A stretch of DNA of 64,000 bases from NCBI RefSeq assembly GCF_001571005.1, contig NZ_BCST01000005.1:186001-250000 (forward strand). The letters run 5' to 3'. Under the pieces are notes generated by a model. That model worked only from the letters and a program-made list of their open reading frames with translations. It had not been told where the DNA came from and searched no databases. Both the position numbers and the translations under genes were made by a program. Below are positions 1 through 9,417 of the stretch, one piece after another. The stretch comes from Herbiconiux solani NBRC 106740. Its GTDB lineage: Bacteria; Actinomycetota; Actinomycetes; Actinomycetales; Microbacteriaceae. Numbering within the stretch: position 1 is the stretch's first letter; every line of letters begins with the position of its first letter.

Positions 1-1
1 C

Positions 2-1069
2 TCGAGCTACCTCGACCCGGACGACCTGGCCGCGATGCGCGACATCGTCCGGCTCGCCAGCGACGAGTACCTGGTCGACCTGAACGACGAGGACTTCATC
101 GTGCGGCTGAGCCTGCACATCCGCAACCTCGTCGCCCGCGCGCAGGAGAACTCGTTCTCGCGCAACCCGATGACCCGCTCGATCAAGGGCTCCTACCCGA
201 TGATCTACGAGCTCGCCGTCTTCATCGCGAGCCAGATCCAGCGGCGCGAGGGCATCGTCGTCACCGAGGACGAGATCGCCTACATCGCCCTGCACGTGGG
301 CTCCTACCTCGAGCGCCAGAACCTCCGCGAGGAGCGGGTGACCTGCGCGATCGTCTGCCCGAACTACTACGACATGCACCTGATGCTGCGGCAGAAGCTC
401 GAGGCCGAGCTCGGCACCGAGCTGCAGGTCGACGTCGTGATCACTCGGGCCGACGTCGACTGGCCGGCGCTCTCCTCGGACATCGTGGTGACGACGATCC
501 CGGTGCCGACCATGCGCGACAACGTGGTGCTCATCCAGCCCTTCCTCACCGAGGGCGACCTGCAGGCCGTGCGGCGCGCGATCGCCGCCGTGCGGAGGCA
601 CCGGCGGCGGATGGAGATCAAGGACGAGCTGCTCCAGTACTTCGACGAGCGCCTGTTCTACCGCAACGTCGAGGCCAGTTCCGAGGCCGAGCTGATCCGG
701 ATGCTCGGGGGCGCGATGGTCTCCCTCGGCGTGATCGACGAGAGCTACGTCGAGGGCGCGATCGAACGCGAGCGGATGTCGTCGACCGCGTTCACCGACA
801 CCATCGCGGTGCCGCACGCGATGGCGATGACCGCATCCCGTACCGCGATCGCGCTGGTGGTCAACGAGTCGCCGATGACCTGGGGCGACAACCGGGTCAA
901 CGTGATCGCGCTGATCGCGTTCAGCGCGAGTGGGCGGAAGGCGTTCCAGAACGTCTTCGATCAGCTCGTCGAGGTGTTCTCCGAGCGCGAGGACATGCAG
1001 CGCATCGTGCGCGGTTCGACCGACTTCGCATCCTTCATCGACGCCCTCGTCCACGTCATGGACGTCTGA
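2..1069 (+). CDS. PRD-containing transcription regulator with PTS EIIB/EIIA-like domains (5' truncated)
   Basis: This is the C-terminal part of a BglG/MtlR-type regulator that senses sugar uptake through PTS phosphorylation. The frame is open to the left edge, so the start and the N-terminal DNA- or RNA-binding part are missing. Going along the visible protein, a PRD domain ends in ALHVGSYLER with its conserved His; an EIIB-like segment follows with Cys in AIVCPNYYD; the last ~140 residues are an EIIA-Fru/Mtl-like domain with the phosphorylatable His in TIAVPHAM. The gene converges on map. Its stop codon lies inside a 21-bp tandem duplication. The sugar is unknown because no PTS transporter gene is in view. 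Activator versus antiterminator cannot be decided without the N-terminus. Confidence 0.85.
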   Translation, partial: SSYLDPDDLAAMRDIVRLASDEYLVDLNDEDFIVRLSLHIRNLVARAQENSFSRNPMTRSIKGSYPMIYELAVFIASQIQRREGIVVTEDEIAYIALHVGSYLERQNLREERVTCAIVCPNYYDMHLMLRQKLEAELGTELQVDVVITRADVDWPALSSDIVVTTIPVPTMRDNVVLIQPFLTEGDLQAVRRAIAAVRRHRRRMEIKDELLQYFDERLFYRNVEASSEAELIRMLGGAMVSLGVIDESYVEGAIERERMSSTAFTDTIAVPHAMAMTASRTAIALVVNESPMTWGDNRVNVIALIAFSASGRKAFQNVFDQLVEVFSEREDMQRIVRGSTDFASFIDALVHVMDV

Positions 1070-1092
1070 CCCCACGTCATGGACGTCTGACC
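1051..1092. repeat. Perfect 21-bp tandem duplication across a stop codon
   Basis: Positions 1051-1071 and 1072-1092 are identical 21-bp copies. The first copy holds the last codons and the TGA stop of the PRD/EIIA regulator; the second lies in the short spacer before the convergent map gene. It looks like a recent slippage or duplication event and does not change the protein end. Confidence 0.95.
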
Positions 1093-1097
1093 GAGCG

Positions 1098-1949
1098 TTA
1101 CGGGATGGGGACGGGCGTGATCCCGAGAGGGGCGAGCGCCGCCGCTCCCCCGTCTTCGGCGGTCAGCACCCAGATGCCGTTCTCGTGCACCGCGACCGAG
1201 TGCTCCCAGTGCGAGGACATGCTGCCGTCGGCCGAGGCCACGGTCCACTCGTCCTCCCGCACGATGGTCTCGGTCGTGCCGGCGGTGATCATCGGCTCGA
1301 TGGCGACGACCAGGCCGGGCTTCACCTCGGGTCCGCGCTGGCGCACCCGGTAGTTGAACACCGGCGGCGCCTCGTGCATGCTGCGGCCGATGCCGTGCCC
1401 GATGTAGTCGGTGAGGATGCCGTAGACGGCTCCCTCGCGCGTCGACGGGTGATCCTCCACGTACTCCTCGATCGCCTCGCCCACCTCGTTGAGGTGACGG
1501 GCGGTCGCGAGCCGAGCGATCCCGTGCCAGAGCGACTGCTCGGTGACCTCGGAGAGCAGCCGCCGGCGGGCGACCTCCTCGGGACGGGACGGGTCGTCGA
1601 GCACGATCGTGATGGCGGAGTCGCCGTTCCAGCCGGCCACCTCGGCACCGCTGTCGATCGAGACGATGTCACCGGGCTCGAGGACGCGTCCGCCGGGGAT
1701 CCCGTGCACGATGTCCTCGTTCACCGAGGTGCAGACCGTGTGGGCGTAGCCCGGCACGAGCTGGAAGTTCGAGATGCCGCCGAGCGATCGGATGGTGCGG
1801 TCGGCGATCGCATCGAGCTCGAGCGTCGTAATCCCGGGCCGGATCGCCTTCCGCACCGCGGCGAGCGACGCGGCGGTGACGAGGCCCGGCTCGACCATCA
1901 GCCGGAGCTCTTCGGGCGTCTTGTAGATGCCCTTCTTGCGCCCGATCAT
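1098..1949 (-). CDS. map: Type I methionine aminopeptidase
   Basis: Removes the initiator Met from nascent proteins at the ribosome. The 283-residue protein carries all five expected metal ligands: D99 (IDSGAE), D110 (WNGDSA), H185 (IGHGIG), E218 (IEPM) and E249 (HWEH), plus the substrate-binding H82 (VHGIPGG). Length fits the family. It is the last gene of the spc operon here, 34 bp after adk, which is a common order (secY-adk-map). The usual next genes infA, rpmJ, rpsM, rpsK, rpoA do not follow; instead a convergent regulator gene faces it. The start codon ATG has only a weak ribosome binding site. Confidence 0.97.
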   Translation of the reverse strand: MIGRKKGIYKTPEELRLMVEPGLVTAASLAAVRKAIRPGITTLELDAIADRTIRSLGGISNFQLVPGYAHTVCTSVNEDIVHGIPGGRVLEPGDIVSIDSGAEVAGWNGDSAITIVLDDPSRPEEVARRRLLSEVTEQSLWHGIARLATARHLNEVGEAIEEYVEDHPSTREGAVYGILTDYIGHGIGRSMHEAPPVFNYRVRQRGPEVKPGLVVAIEPMITAGTTETIVREDEWTVASADGSMSSHWEHSVAVHENGIWVLTAEDGGAAALAPLGITPVPIP

Positions 1950-1983
1950 CGGCGGGGAACCGAGTTCATCGTGCGGATCCGGT

Positions 1984-2589
1984 TCATCGGGCGGCGAGGG
2001 CCGCGATGATCCGGCCGGTGACGACGTCGATGTCCCCGAGGCCGTCGACGTTCACCACGAGGCCGCGCTCGTCGTAGACGGCGACGAGCGGAGCGGTCTG
2101 CTCCTCGTACACGTCCAGACGCTTGCGGATGACCTCTTCGGTGTCGTCGCTCCGGCCCTGCTCGGCCGAGCGCTTCAGCAGCCGGGTGACGACCTCGTCG
2201 GTGTCGGCGGTCAGCACGACCACCGCATCCAGCGAGAAGCCGTCGACACCGAGGATGCCGTCGAGCTCCTCGACCTGCTGCAGCGTGCGCGGGTAGCCGT
2301 CGAGCAGGAAGCCGTCGGCCACGTCGGGCTGGCTGAGCCGGTCACGCACCAGGTCGTTGGTCAGCGAGTCGGGGACGTACTGTCCCGCATCCATGTAGCC
2401 CTTGGCCTGGACGCCGAGCTCGGTGCCGTTCTTGACGTTCTCGCGGAAGATGTCTCCGGTCGAGATCGCGGGGATGCCGTACGCCTCGGAGAGGCGGGCG
2501 GCCTGCGTTCCCTTGCCGGCTCCGGGAGGCCCGATCAGCAGGAGGCGCAGGGCGCCGCTCGCGTCGGACGCTCCGCCGGGCACGGTCAT
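1984..2589 (-). CDS. adk: Adenylate kinase (short form)
   Basis: Interconverts AMP, ADP and ATP in the cytoplasm. The P-loop GPPGAGKGT is at residues 20-28, followed by the AMP-site STGDIFR and the DGYPRT motif. At 201 residues it is the short type that lacks the long zinc/LID insertion, as is usual for Actinobacteria. The first 14 residues are an unusual Gly/Ala/Ser-rich extension before the core strand. The ATG start overlaps the TGA stop of secY by 4 bp (ATGA), which supports both this start and translational coupling. Confidence 0.97.
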   Translation of the reverse strand: MTVPGGASDASGALRLLLIGPPGAGKGTQAARLSEAYGIPAISTGDIFRENVKNGTELGVQAKGYMDAGQYVPDSLTNDLVRDRLSQPDVADGFLLDGYPRTLQQVEELDGILGVDGFSLDAVVVLTADTDEVVTRLLKRSAEQGRSDDTEEVIRKRLDVYEEQTAPLVAVYDERGLVVNVDGLGDIDVVTGRIIAALAAR

Positions 2590-3908
2590 CGAAGCAGTCC
2601 CTCATAGTGCCGCTGCTGCAGCTGCGAGTCGATCTGCTTCACGGTCTCGAGTCCGACACCGACGATGATCAGGATCGACGCGCCACCGAACGGGAAGTTC
2701 TGATTGGCGCCGACCGCGACCAGCGCGATCAACGGCAGCAGCGCGATCAACCCCAGGTAGATCGAGCCCGGCAGGGTGATGCGGGTGAGGACGTAGTCGA
2801 GGTACTCGGCGGTCGGCCGGCCGGCACGGATGCCGGGGATGAAGCCACCGAACTTCTTCATGTTGTCGGCGACCTCTTCGGGGTTGAAGGTGATCGCGAC
2901 GTAGAAGTAGGTGAACCCGACGATGAGCAGGAAGTACAGCAGCATGTAGAGCGGGTGATCGCCGCGGACCAGGTAGTTGTTGATCCAGGTCACCCAGCCG
3001 GCGGGCTGCTGCCCGGCAGCGGGCTGGTTGAACTGCGCAATCAGCGCGGGCAGGTACAACAGCGACGAGGCGAAGATGACGGGCACCACGCCGGCCATGT
3101 TGACCTTGATCGGGATGTAGGTGTTGTTGCCGCCGTACGTCCGCCTCCCGACCACGCGCTTGGCGTACTGCACAGGGATGCGTCTCTGCGAGAGTTCGAC
3201 ATAGACCACCGCGAAGACCACGCCGATGCCGACGACGATCACGATCAGGAAGGTCTCGAAGCCCTTCGTCTGGGCGATGAGGCCGAGCGACTCGGGGAAG
3301 CGGGCGGCGATCGACGTGAAGATCAGCAGCGACATTCCGTTGCCGATGCCGCGCTCGGTGATGAGCTCGCCCATCCACATGATGACACCGGTACCGGCGG
3401 TCATGGTGATGACCATGAGCAGGATGGCGTACCAGGCGTCGTTGGTGATCAGCTGGCCGCACTCCGCGACGGTGGAGGTGCCGAACAGGGCGCCCGAGCG
3501 GGCGACCGTGATCAGGGTCGTGGACTGCAGGACACCGAGCGCGATGGTGAGGTAGCGGGTGTACTGCGTCAGACGGCTCTGGCCCGACTGACCCTCCTTG
3601 TAGAGGGTCTCGAAGTGAGGGATGACCACGCGCAGCAGCTGCACGATGATCGAGGCCGTGATGTACGGCATGATCCCCAGCGCGAAGATTGACAGCTGGA
3701 GGAGCGCGCCACCGGAGAACAGGTTGACGAGCTCGTAGAGGCCCGACGTGCCCTGGTTCGCGGCCAGACAGGTCTGAACGTTGGCGAAATCGACGAACGG
3801 CGCCGGGATGAACGATCCCAGACGGAACAGCGCGACGATGCCGAGCGTGAAGCCGATCTTCCTTCTGAGGTCCGGAGTCCGGAAGATCCTCGCGACGGCT
3901 TTGAACAA
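2586..3908 (-). CDS. secY: Protein translocase subunit SecY
   Basis: Forms the membrane channel of the Sec translocon with SecE and SecG. The 440-residue protein is very hydrophobic, with about ten transmembrane segments starting near residue 17 ([17 protein letters not shown]), and shows the conserved plug/TM2 region [20 protein letters not shown] and the cytoplasmic loop [12 protein letters not shown]. It is followed with a 4-bp overlap by adk. Upstream, a 133-bp spacer separates it from rplO, unlike the tight joints elsewhere in the operon, and holds a long inverted repeat that could affect secY expression. Confidence 0.98.
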   Translation of the reverse strand: MFKAVARIFRTPDLRRKIGFTLGIVALFRLGSFIPAPFVDFANVQTCLAANQGTSGLYELVNLFSGGALLQLSIFALGIMPYITASIIVQLLRVVIPHFETLYKEGQSGQSRLTQYTRYLTIALGVLQSTTLITVARSGALFGTSTVAECGQLITNDAWYAILLMVITMTAGTGVIMWMGELITERGIGNGMSLLIFTSIAARFPESLGLIAQTKGFETFLIVIVVGIGVVFAVVYVELSQRRIPVQYAKRVVGRRTYGGNNTYIPIKVNMAGVVPVIFASSLLYLPALIAQFNQPAAGQQPAGWVTWINNYLVRGDHPLYMLLYFLLIVGFTYFYVAITFNPEEVADNMKKFGGFIPGIRAGRPTAEYLDYVLTRITLPGSIYLGLIALLPLIALVAVGANQNFPFGGASILIIVGVGLETVKQIDSQLQQRHYEGLLR

Positions 3909-3948
3909 AAAGGGCCTCCTGCGTTCGTGTGGCTCAGTGCCAAGAAAG

Positions 3949-4029
3949 CCGGTGACCCGATTCGTGGCCTCGACAGGCTACCTCATTCTCATGACGTATC
4001 TGACGACTGCCTACGGATCGGGTCACCGG
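3949..4029 (-). promoter_or_regulatory. 13-bp perfect inverted repeat in the rplO-secY spacer
   Basis: CCGGTGACCCGAT at 3949-3961 and its exact reverse complement at 4017-4029 enclose 55 bases between rplO and secY. In the transcript this can form a long hairpin just after the rplO stop and before secY. Possible roles are attenuation, partial termination or mRNA processing between ribosomal genes and secY. There is no T-rich tail, so a simple rho-independent terminator is less likely. Function is inferred only from symmetry and position. Confidence 0.55.
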
Positions 4030-4041
4030 TTTTGGGGGTAC

Positions 4042-4755
4042 CTACTTGACGGAACCACCAGCGGCGACGATCTTCTGCTCGGCGGAGCCGGAGACCTTGT
4101 CGACCGCGACGTTCAGCTTCACTGCGATGTCGCCATCGCCGAGAACCTTCACTTTTTCGTTCTTGCGAACCGCACCCTTGGCGACCAGGTCGCCGACGGT
4201 GACGTCGCCACCGGCCGGGTAGAGCTCCGCGAGCTTCTGCAGGTTTACGACCTGGTACTCGACGCGGAACGGGTTCTTGAAGCCGCGCAGCTTCGGGGTG
4301 CGCATGTGCAGCGGCATCTGCCCACCCTCGAAGCCGATACGCACGGTGTAGCGAGCCTTCGTACCCTTGGTACCGCGGCCCGCGGTCTTACCCTTGGAGC
4401 CCTCACCACGGCCGACGCGGGTGCGTGCCTTCTTGGCACCCGGAGCCGGACGGAGGTGGTGCACCTTGAGCACGTGCTCGCGAGCGGCTGCCTCGTCGGC
4501 CGAAGCCTTCGGGGCGGCCTTGGCCGCGGGCGCCTTGGCGGCGGCAGGCGCCTTCTCCGCAGCCTCGGCCTTGTCGGCCTTGGGCGCGGCGGCCTTCTTG
4601 GGAGCAGCGGCCTTCGCAGGCGCCTTCTCCGCAGCATCCGCCTTCGCAGCGGAGGCCTTGGGGGCGTCGGCCTTGGGGGCAGCGGCCTTCTTCGGGGCGG
4701 CAGCCTTCTTCGGAGCAGCCTTGGCGGCGGTCTCCTTGGCTTCTTCTTCAGCCAT
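4042..4755 (-). CDS. rplO: 50S ribosomal protein L15 with long Ala/Lys/Pro N-terminal extension
   Basis: L15 is a late-assembling large-subunit protein. The family core starts near residue 88 ([15 protein letters not shown]) and contains the rRNA-binding stretch [20 protein letters not shown] and the C-terminal [10 protein letters not shown]. The protein is 237 residues against ~145 in E. coli; the extra ~85 N-terminal residues are low-complexity repeats of [11 protein letters not shown] type, resembling the tail of linker histone H1. The extension is in frame with a good start: the ATG overlaps the rpmD stop by one base (TAATG), so it is unlikely to be a mis-called start. Its role is unknown; a basic disordered tail could bind RNA or DNA. 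Confidence 0.97.
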   Translation of the reverse strand: MAEEEAKETAAKAAPKKAAAPKKAAAPKADAPKASAAKADAAEKAPAKAAAPKKAAAPKADKAEAAEKAPAAAKAPAAKAAPKASADEAAAREHVLKVHHLRPAPGAKKARTRVGRGEGSKGKTAGRGTKGTKARYTVRIGFEGGQMPLHMRTPKLRGFKNPFRVEYQVVNLQKLAELYPAGGDVTVGDLVAKGAVRKNEKVKVLGDGDIAVKLNVAVDKVSGSAEQKIVAAGGSVK

Positions 4756-4940
4756 TAGTCAATCTCCTCGACCTTCACCAGGTGTGCGACGGTGCGCACG
4801 TAACCACGGTTCTGGGCGTTGTCTTCGCGCACGACGATGTCGTTGATGCGCTTCAGTCCGAGGCTGCGCAGCGTGTCCCGCTGGTTCTGCTTCTCGCTGA
4901 TCTTGGACTTGATCTGGGTAATCTTCAGACGCGCGGCCAT
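4755..4940 (-). CDS. rpmD: 50S ribosomal protein L30
   Basis: Small large-subunit protein of 61 residues, starting [17 protein letters not shown] and containing the family pattern [15 protein letters not shown]. Two ATG codons stand in tandem at 4943 and 4940. The upstream one overlaps the rpsE stop as ATGA and would add one Met; both share the same purine-rich ribosome binding site, so the start is uncertain by one codon. It lies between rpsE and rplO as in most spc operons. Confidence 0.96.
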   Translation of the reverse strand: MAARLKITQIKSKISEKQNQRDTLRSLGLKRINDIVVREDNAQNRGYVRTVAHLVKVEEID

Positions 4941-5638
4941 CATGCACCTGCCTTCGCTGCGAGGGCGTCGGCCTCGGCACGCACGAGGCGGGCCGGGGCG
5001 ACGTCTTCGAAGTCGAGGCCACGACGAGCGGCGACGGCGCGCGGCTCCTCGAGCTGCTTCAGGGCCTCGACGGTCGCGTGCACGATGTTGATCGTGTTCG
5101 ACGAGCCGAGCGACTTCGAGAGGATGTCGTGGATCCCGGCGCACTCGAGGACGGCGCGGACCGGGCCACCGGCGATGACACCGGTACCGGCGGCGGCGGG
5201 GCGCAGGAGCACCACACCGGCAGCCGCCTCACCCTGAACCGGGTGGGGGATCGTGTTTCCGACGCGGGGGACGCGGAAGAAGTTCTTCTTCGCCTCCTCG
5301 ACGCCCTTGGAGATCGCGGTCGGCACCTCGCGGGCCTTGCCGTAGCCGACGCCCACCAGACCGTTGCCGTCGCCGACGACCACGAGAGCGGTGAAGCTGA
5401 AGCGACGACCACCCTTCACGACCTTGGAGACGCGGTTAATGGTGACGACGCGCTCGAGGAAGTTGCTCTTGTCAGAGTCACGTCCTCCACGGTCGCCGCG
5501 GTTGGGGTTGCGCTCCCGGCCGCCACGACGGGCCTCGCGGGGTTCCGTCGTCGCGTTCTGGCCGCTCGAAGCCGCCGTCTCGACGGGCGCCTCGGTGATC
5601 GCGGCGACGTCGGGCTCTTTGTTGGTTTCAGTGCTCAC
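4940..5638 (-). CDS. rpsE: 30S ribosomal protein S5
   Basis: S5 helps decoding accuracy and lines the mRNA entry tunnel. The core from about residue 60 has the N-terminal double-stranded RNA-binding fold ([20 protein letters not shown]) and the C-terminal domain with [14 protein letters not shown]. The protein is 232 residues, about 65 longer than E. coli S5, because of an N-terminal tail rich in Ala, Glu, Arg and Gly ([16 protein letters not shown]). The ATG overlaps the rplR stop by 4 bp. Together with L15 and L29 it is one of several ribosomal proteins here with low-complexity tails. Confidence 0.98.
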   Translation of the reverse strand: MSTETNKEPDVAAITEAPVETAASSGQNATTEPREARRGGRERNPNRGDRGGRDSDKSNFLERVVTINRVSKVVKGGRRFSFTALVVVGDGNGLVGVGYGKAREVPTAISKGVEEAKKNFFRVPRVGNTIPHPVQGEAAAGVVLLRPAAAGTGVIAGGPVRAVLECAGIHDILSKSLGSSNTINIVHATVEALKQLEEPRAVAARRGLDFEDVAPARLVRAEADALAAKAGA

Positions 5639-6006
5639 AGGTTCAGACCACCCTCTCGTGCTCCATCGGCGATCGCGGCGACGCGACCGGCGTAGCGGTT
5701 GCCACCGCGGTCGAAGACCACGGCCTCGATGCCGGCCAGCTTGGCGCGCTCGGCGACGAGCTCGCCGACCTTCTTGGCCTTGGCGGTCTTGTCACCGTCG
5801 AAGCTGCGGAGATCGGTCTCGAGCGTCGAAGCCGACGCGAGGGTGTGACCCTTGCTGTCGTCGACGATCTGCACGAAGACGTGGCGGGCCGAACGGGTGA
5901 CGACCAGGCGCGGACGCACCGGCGTTCCCTCGACCTTCTTGCGAAGGCGGGTGTGCCGGCGCTCGCGGGCTGCGGCCTTCGATTTTCCTCTGGTTCCAGT
6001 AGCCAT
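5635..6006 (-). CDS. rplR: 50S ribosomal protein L18
   Basis: Binds 5S rRNA together with L5 in the central protuberance. The 123-residue protein shows the basic N-terminus ([13 protein letters not shown]), [20 protein letters not shown] and the C-terminal [19 protein letters not shown] typical of L18. It sits between rplF and rpsE in the usual order and overlaps rpsE by 4 bp, suggesting coupling. Confidence 0.98.
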   Translation of the reverse strand: MATGTRGKSKAAARERRHTRLRKKVEGTPVRPRLVVTRSARHVFVQIVDDSKGHTLASASTLETDLRSFDGDKTAKAKKVGELVAERAKLAGIEAVVFDRGGNRYAGRVAAIADGAREGGLNL

Positions 6007-6009
6007 GGC

Positions 6010-6546
6010 TTACTTACCACTCTTTCCGGCCTTGCGGCGAACTACCTCGCCGGCGTACCGCACACCCTTGCCCTTGTAGGGCTCGGGCTTGCGCAGCTTG
6101 CGAATGTTGGCGGCAACCTCACCGACAGCCTGCTTGTCGATTCCGTTGACCGTGAGCTTGTTGTTTCCCTCGACGGTGAACGTGATGCCCGCAGGCGGCT
6201 CGACCGAGATGGGGTGCGAGTACCCGAGAGCGAACTCCACGCCGCTGCCCTTGGCAGCGACACGGTAACCGGTCCCGACGACCTCGAGGCTCTTGGAGTA
6301 GCCCGTGGTGACGCCGATGATCTGGTTCGCGATGAGGGTACGCGTGAGGCCGTGGAGCGAGCGCGAGGTGCGCTCGTCATCCGGACGGGTGACGAGAACC
6401 TGGTTCTCCTCGACCGTGGCCGCGATCGGGGCTGCGATGACGAGCGCGAGCTCACCCTTGGGCCCCTTGACTGCAACCTGCTGGCCGTCGATGGTGACGG
6501 TGACGCCGGCAGGGATGTCGATGGGAAGACGTCCGATTCGTGACAT
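6010..6546 (-). CDS. rplF: 50S ribosomal protein L6
   Basis: Large-subunit protein near the factor-binding site. The 178-residue sequence starts [15 protein letters not shown], has the duplicated L6 fold and ends with the conserved signature [19 protein letters not shown]. Length and order (rpsH-rplF-rplR) are typical. Only three bases separate it from rplR and six from rpsH. Confidence 0.98.
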   Translation of the reverse strand: MSRIGRLPIDIPAGVTVTIDGQQVAVKGPKGELALVIAAPIAATVEENQVLVTRPDDERTSRSLHGLTRTLIANQIIGVTTGYSKSLEVVGTGYRVAAKGSGVEFALGYSHPISVEPPAGITFTVEGNNKLTVNGIDKQAVGEVAANIRKLRKPEPYKGKGVRYAGEVVRRKAGKSGK

Positions 6547-6552
6547 TGTCAG

Positions 6553-6951
6553 TTACCACACATAGGCGAGGACTTCCCCACCTACGCCCTTCTTGCTCGC
6601 CTGGCGGTCCGTCAGAAGACCCGAGGAGGTGGACAGGATGGCGACGCCGAGGCCACCGAGGACCGTGGGGATCTCGGTCGACTTCGCGTAGACGCGGAGT
6701 CCGGGCTTCGACACCCGCTTGATGCCTGCGATCGAGCGCTCGCGGTTCGGTCCGAACTTCAGGTTCAGCGTGAGCGTCTGCCCGACCTTCGCGTCCGTGA
6801 CCTCCCAGCCCGAGATGTAACCCTCGGACTTCAGGATGTCGGCGATGTGCGACTTCAGCTTCGAGTGCGGCATCGACACCGTGTCGTGGTGTGCCGAGTT
6901 CGCGTTGCGCAGTCTGGTCAGCATGTCTGCGACCGGATCTGTCATTGTCAT
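6553..6951 (-). CDS. rpsH: 30S ribosomal protein S8
   Basis: Binds the central domain of 16S rRNA and in E. coli represses the spc operon. The 132-residue protein begins [18 protein letters not shown] and ends with the conserved motif [19 protein letters not shown]. It follows rplE after only 76 bases; in many bacteria rpsN (S14) sits in this gap, but the space here is too short for it. Confidence 0.98.
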   Translation of the reverse strand: MTMTDPVADMLTRLRNANSAHHDTVSMPHSKLKSHIADILKSEGYISGWEVTDAKVGQTLTLNLKFGPNRERSIAGIKRVSKPGLRVYAKSTEIPTVLGGLGVAILSTSSGLLTDRQASKKGVGGEVLAYVW

Positions 6952-7027
6952 GATCTATTGCCTTTCGCGCCTGGTTTCGACACCCTTTCCGAGGATGCCG
7001 ACCTGTGGTCGTCGTGGGTGGGTGGAG

Positions 7028-7621
7028 CTAGTTGGTGGTGCTGTCGTTCGACTTGAAGGGGAAGCCGAGCGCCTTGAGCAGCGCGCGTCCCTCGTCGTCG
7101 TTCTTCGCGGTGGTGACGACGGTGATGTCGAATCCACGCACGCGGTCGATCTTGTCCTGGTCGATCTCGTGGAACATCGACTGCTCGGTCAGACCGAAGG
7201 TGTAGTTGCCACGGCCGTCGAACTGCTGGTCCGAGAGACCGCGGAAGTCGCGGATACGGGGCAGGGCGAGCGAGACCAGGCGGTCCATGAACTCCCAGGC
7301 GCGGTCGCCGCGCAGCGTCACGTGGGCGCCGATCGGCTGACCCTCGCGCAGCTTGAACTGGGCGATCGACTTGCGGGCCTTCGTGACCTGCGGCTTCTGG
7401 CCGGTGATCGCGGTGAGGTCCTTCACGGCGCCGTCGATGACCTTGCCATCGCGGGCTGCTTCACCGACACCCGTGTTCACGACGATCTTCACGACGCCGG
7501 GCACCTGGTGCACGTTCGTGAAGCCGAAGTCCTTGGTGAGCTGATCGACGATCTCGCTCTTGTACTTCTGCTTGAGGCGCGGCTGGATTTTGCCAGCGGG
7601 CGCGGCAGTCTCGGTGCTCAT
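7028..7621 (-). CDS. rplE: 50S ribosomal protein L5
   Basis: Binds 5S rRNA and contacts the P-site tRNA. The 197-residue protein has [15 protein letters not shown] near the N-terminus, the family stretch [20 protein letters not shown], and [20 protein letters not shown]. It is slightly longer than E. coli L5 because of short ends ([12 protein letters not shown] and KSNDSTTN). Its ATG shares one base with the rplX stop (TGATG). Confidence 0.98.
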   Translation of the reverse strand: MSTETAAPAGKIQPRLKQKYKSEIVDQLTKDFGFTNVHQVPGVVKIVVNTGVGEAARDGKVIDGAVKDLTAITGQKPQVTKARKSIAQFKLREGQPIGAHVTLRGDRAWEFMDRLVSLALPRIRDFRGLSDQQFDGRGNYTFGLTEQSMFHEIDQDKIDRVRGFDITVVTTAKNDDEGRALLKALGFPFKSNDSTTN

Positions 7622-7980
7622 CAGAGGTCTTTTCCTGACTTCTTCGCGTAACGAACGCGGACAGTCTTGGTGACGCCGTCCTTCGTTACCTCTTCGTTGC
7701 GGTGGCCGACGCGGGTCGGCTTCTTGGTCTCGGGGTCGACCAGGGCGACGTTCGACACGTGGATCGGCGCCTCCATGGTCTCGATGCCGCCGGTCTTGGT
7801 GCCGCGCTGGGTCTGGCCCACGCGGACGTGCTTCGTGACGAAGTTGACGCCCTCGACGACGACGCGGTCCTTCTCGACCTGCACCTCGATCACGCGACCC
7901 TGCTTGCCGCGGTCTCCGCCACGGTCCTGGGTCGCGCCGGAAATGACCTGAACCAGGTCACCCTTCTTGATGTTTGCCAT
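7621..7980 (-). CDS. rplX: 50S ribosomal protein L24
   Basis: Assembly-initiating large-subunit protein. The KOW motif is visible at the N-terminus ([21 protein letters not shown]... [19 protein letters not shown]), followed by [11 protein letters not shown]. At 119 residues it is ~15 longer than E. coli L24. It is two bases downstream of rplN and overlaps rplE by one base. Confidence 0.98.
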   Translation of the reverse strand: MANIKKGDLVQVISGATQDRGGDRGKQGRVIEVQVEKDRVVVEGVNFVTKHVRVGQTQRGTKTGGIETMEAPIHVSNVALVDPETKKPTRVGHRNEEVTKDGVTKTVRVRYAKKSGKDL

Positions 7981-7982
7981 GA

Positions 7983-8351
7983 CTAAATGACCTCCGGTGC
8001 CAGCGAGATGATCTTCATGAACTTCTTGTCACGGAGCTCACGGCCGACCGGGCCGAAGATACGGGTGCCACGGGGGTCACCATCGTTCTTCAGGATCACG
8101 GCGGCGTTCTCGTCGAACTTGATGTAGGAGCCGTCGGAACGACGGGTCGACTTGACGGTACGGACGATGACGGCCTTGACCACATCGCCCTTCTTGACGT
8201 TTCCGCCGGGGATGGCGTCCTTCACGGTCGCGACGATGACATCGCCGAGACCTGCGTAGCGACGGCCGGATCCACCGAGCACACGAATCGTCAGGAGTTC
8301 CTTGGCGCCGGTGTTGTCGGCGACCTTGACTCGTGATTCTTGCTGCAGCAT
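7983..8351 (-). CDS. rplN: 50S ribosomal protein L14
   Basis: Highly conserved subunit-interface protein. It has 122 residues, exactly the usual length, starts [19 protein letters not shown] and ends with the conserved [22 protein letters not shown]. As the first gene of the classical spc operon it lies one base after rpsQ, so the S10 and spc operons are effectively joined here. Confidence 0.98.
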   Translation of the reverse strand: MLQQESRVKVADNTGAKELLTIRVLGGSGRRYAGLGDVIVATVKDAIPGGNVKKGDVVKAVIVRTVKSTRRSDGSYIKFDENAAVILKNDGDPRGTRIFGPVGRELRDKKFMKIISLAPEVI

Positions 8352-8352
8352 G

Positions 8353-8676
8353 TTACTTCGCCTTCTCCAGGATCTCGACCAGGCGCCAGCGCTTGGAGGC
8401 GCTCAGCGGACGGGTCTCGTTGATGAGGACGAGGTCGCCGACCCCGGCGCTGTTGGTCTCGTCGTGCGCCTTCACCTTGGAGGTGCGGCGGATGACCTTG
8501 CCGTACAGCGGGTGCTTCACGCGGTCCTCGACCTCGACGACGATGGTCTTGTCCATCTTGTCGCTGGTCACGTAGCCGCGACGAGCCTTGCGGTATCCGC
8601 GGGCCGCCTCGTCCTTGACGTCGTGCGAGGACGACTCGTGGCCGGCCGCGACGACCTTCTCTTCGGTCTTAGCCAT
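8353..8676 (-). CDS. rpsQ: 30S ribosomal protein S17
   Basis: Primary 16S rRNA-binding protein. The OB-fold core is clear from residue ~28 ([21 protein letters not shown] through [19 protein letters not shown]). At 107 residues it is over 20 longer than E. coli S17 owing to an acidic N-terminal tail ([18 protein letters not shown]). It overlaps the rpmC stop by one base. Last gene of the S10 part of the cluster. Confidence 0.97.
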   Translation of the reverse strand: MAKTEEKVVAAGHESSSHDVKDEAARGYRKARRGYVTSDKMDKTIVVEVEDRVKHPLYGKVIRRTSKVKAHDETNSAGVGDLVLINETRPLSASKRWRLVEILEKAK

Positions 8677-8996
8677 TACTTCGCCTCCTCAGCGTCTGCA
8701 GCGGGGGCCTCGGCCTCTGCTGCCTTCTTGGACTTCTTGGTGGTCGTCTTGGCCGGAGCCTCGACGGGGGCGGGGGTGGCACGGATGCCGAGCTCCCGCT
8801 CGCGGATGACCGTGTAGATGCGAGCGATGTCGCGCTTCACGGCACGGAGCCGGCCGTGGCTCTCGAGCTGGCCGGTCGCCGACTGGAAGCGCAGGTTGAA
8901 CAGCTCTTCCTTGGCCTTGCGGAGCTCTTCGAGCAGCCGGGACTCTTCGAACGTGTCGAGCTCAGCCGAGGCGAGCTCCTTGGATCCGATCGCCAT
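8676..8996 (-). CDS. rpmC: 50S ribosomal protein L29 with acidic/Ala-rich C-terminal tail
   Basis: L29 sits at the polypeptide exit and helps dock trigger factor and SRP. The start chosen is [14 protein letters not shown] at 8996, which shares a base with the rplP stop; a longer reading frame upstream is only rplP shadow. The core ends near residue 72 ([13 protein letters not shown]). The 106-residue protein is longer than the usual 60-80 because of a ~33-residue tail of Ala, Pro, Lys and Glu. Confidence 0.96.
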   Translation of the reverse strand: MAIGSKELASAELDTFEESRLLEELRKAKEELFNLRFQSATGQLESHGRLRAVKRDIARIYTVIRERELGIRATPAPVEAPAKTTTKKSKKAAEAEAPAADAEEAK

Positions 8997-9415
8997 TACG
9001 CGTCGCCCTCCTCGCGCTTGATGATGCGTGCCTTGAGAGGCAGCTTGTGAATTGCACGGGTGAGTGCCTCGCGGGCGACCGTCTCGTTGACGCCGCTCAG
9101 CTCGAACAGCACTCGTCCCGGCTTGACGTTGGCGACCCACCACTCGGGCGAACCCTTACCGGAACCCATGCGGGTCTCGGCAGGCTTCTTCGTGAGCGGA
9201 CGGTCGGGGTAGATGTTGATCCACACCTTTCCACCACGCTTGATGTGACGGGTCATCGCGATACGAGCGGACTCGATCTGACGGTTGGTCACGTACGCGG
9301 GGGTGATGGCCTGGATGCCGTACTCGCCGAAGCTCACCTTCGTGCCGCCGGTGGCCTGGCCACTGCGTCCGGGGTGGTGCTGCTTGCGGTGCTTGACTCT
9401 ACGGGGGATAAGCAT
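8996..9415 (-). CDS. rplP: 50S ribosomal protein L16
   Basis: Large-subunit protein near the A site. It has 139 residues, begins [19 protein letters not shown], has the family signature [21 protein letters not shown] and [20 protein letters not shown]. Length is typical. Placed two bases after rpsC and overlapping rpmC by one base. Confidence 0.98.
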   Translation of the reverse strand: MLIPRRVKHRKQHHPGRSGQATGGTKVSFGEYGIQAITPAYVTNRQIESARIAMTRHIKRGGKVWINIYPDRPLTKKPAETRMGSGKGSPEWWVANVKPGRVLFELSGVNETVAREALTRAIHKLPLKARIIKREEGDA

Positions 9416-9417
9416 GG

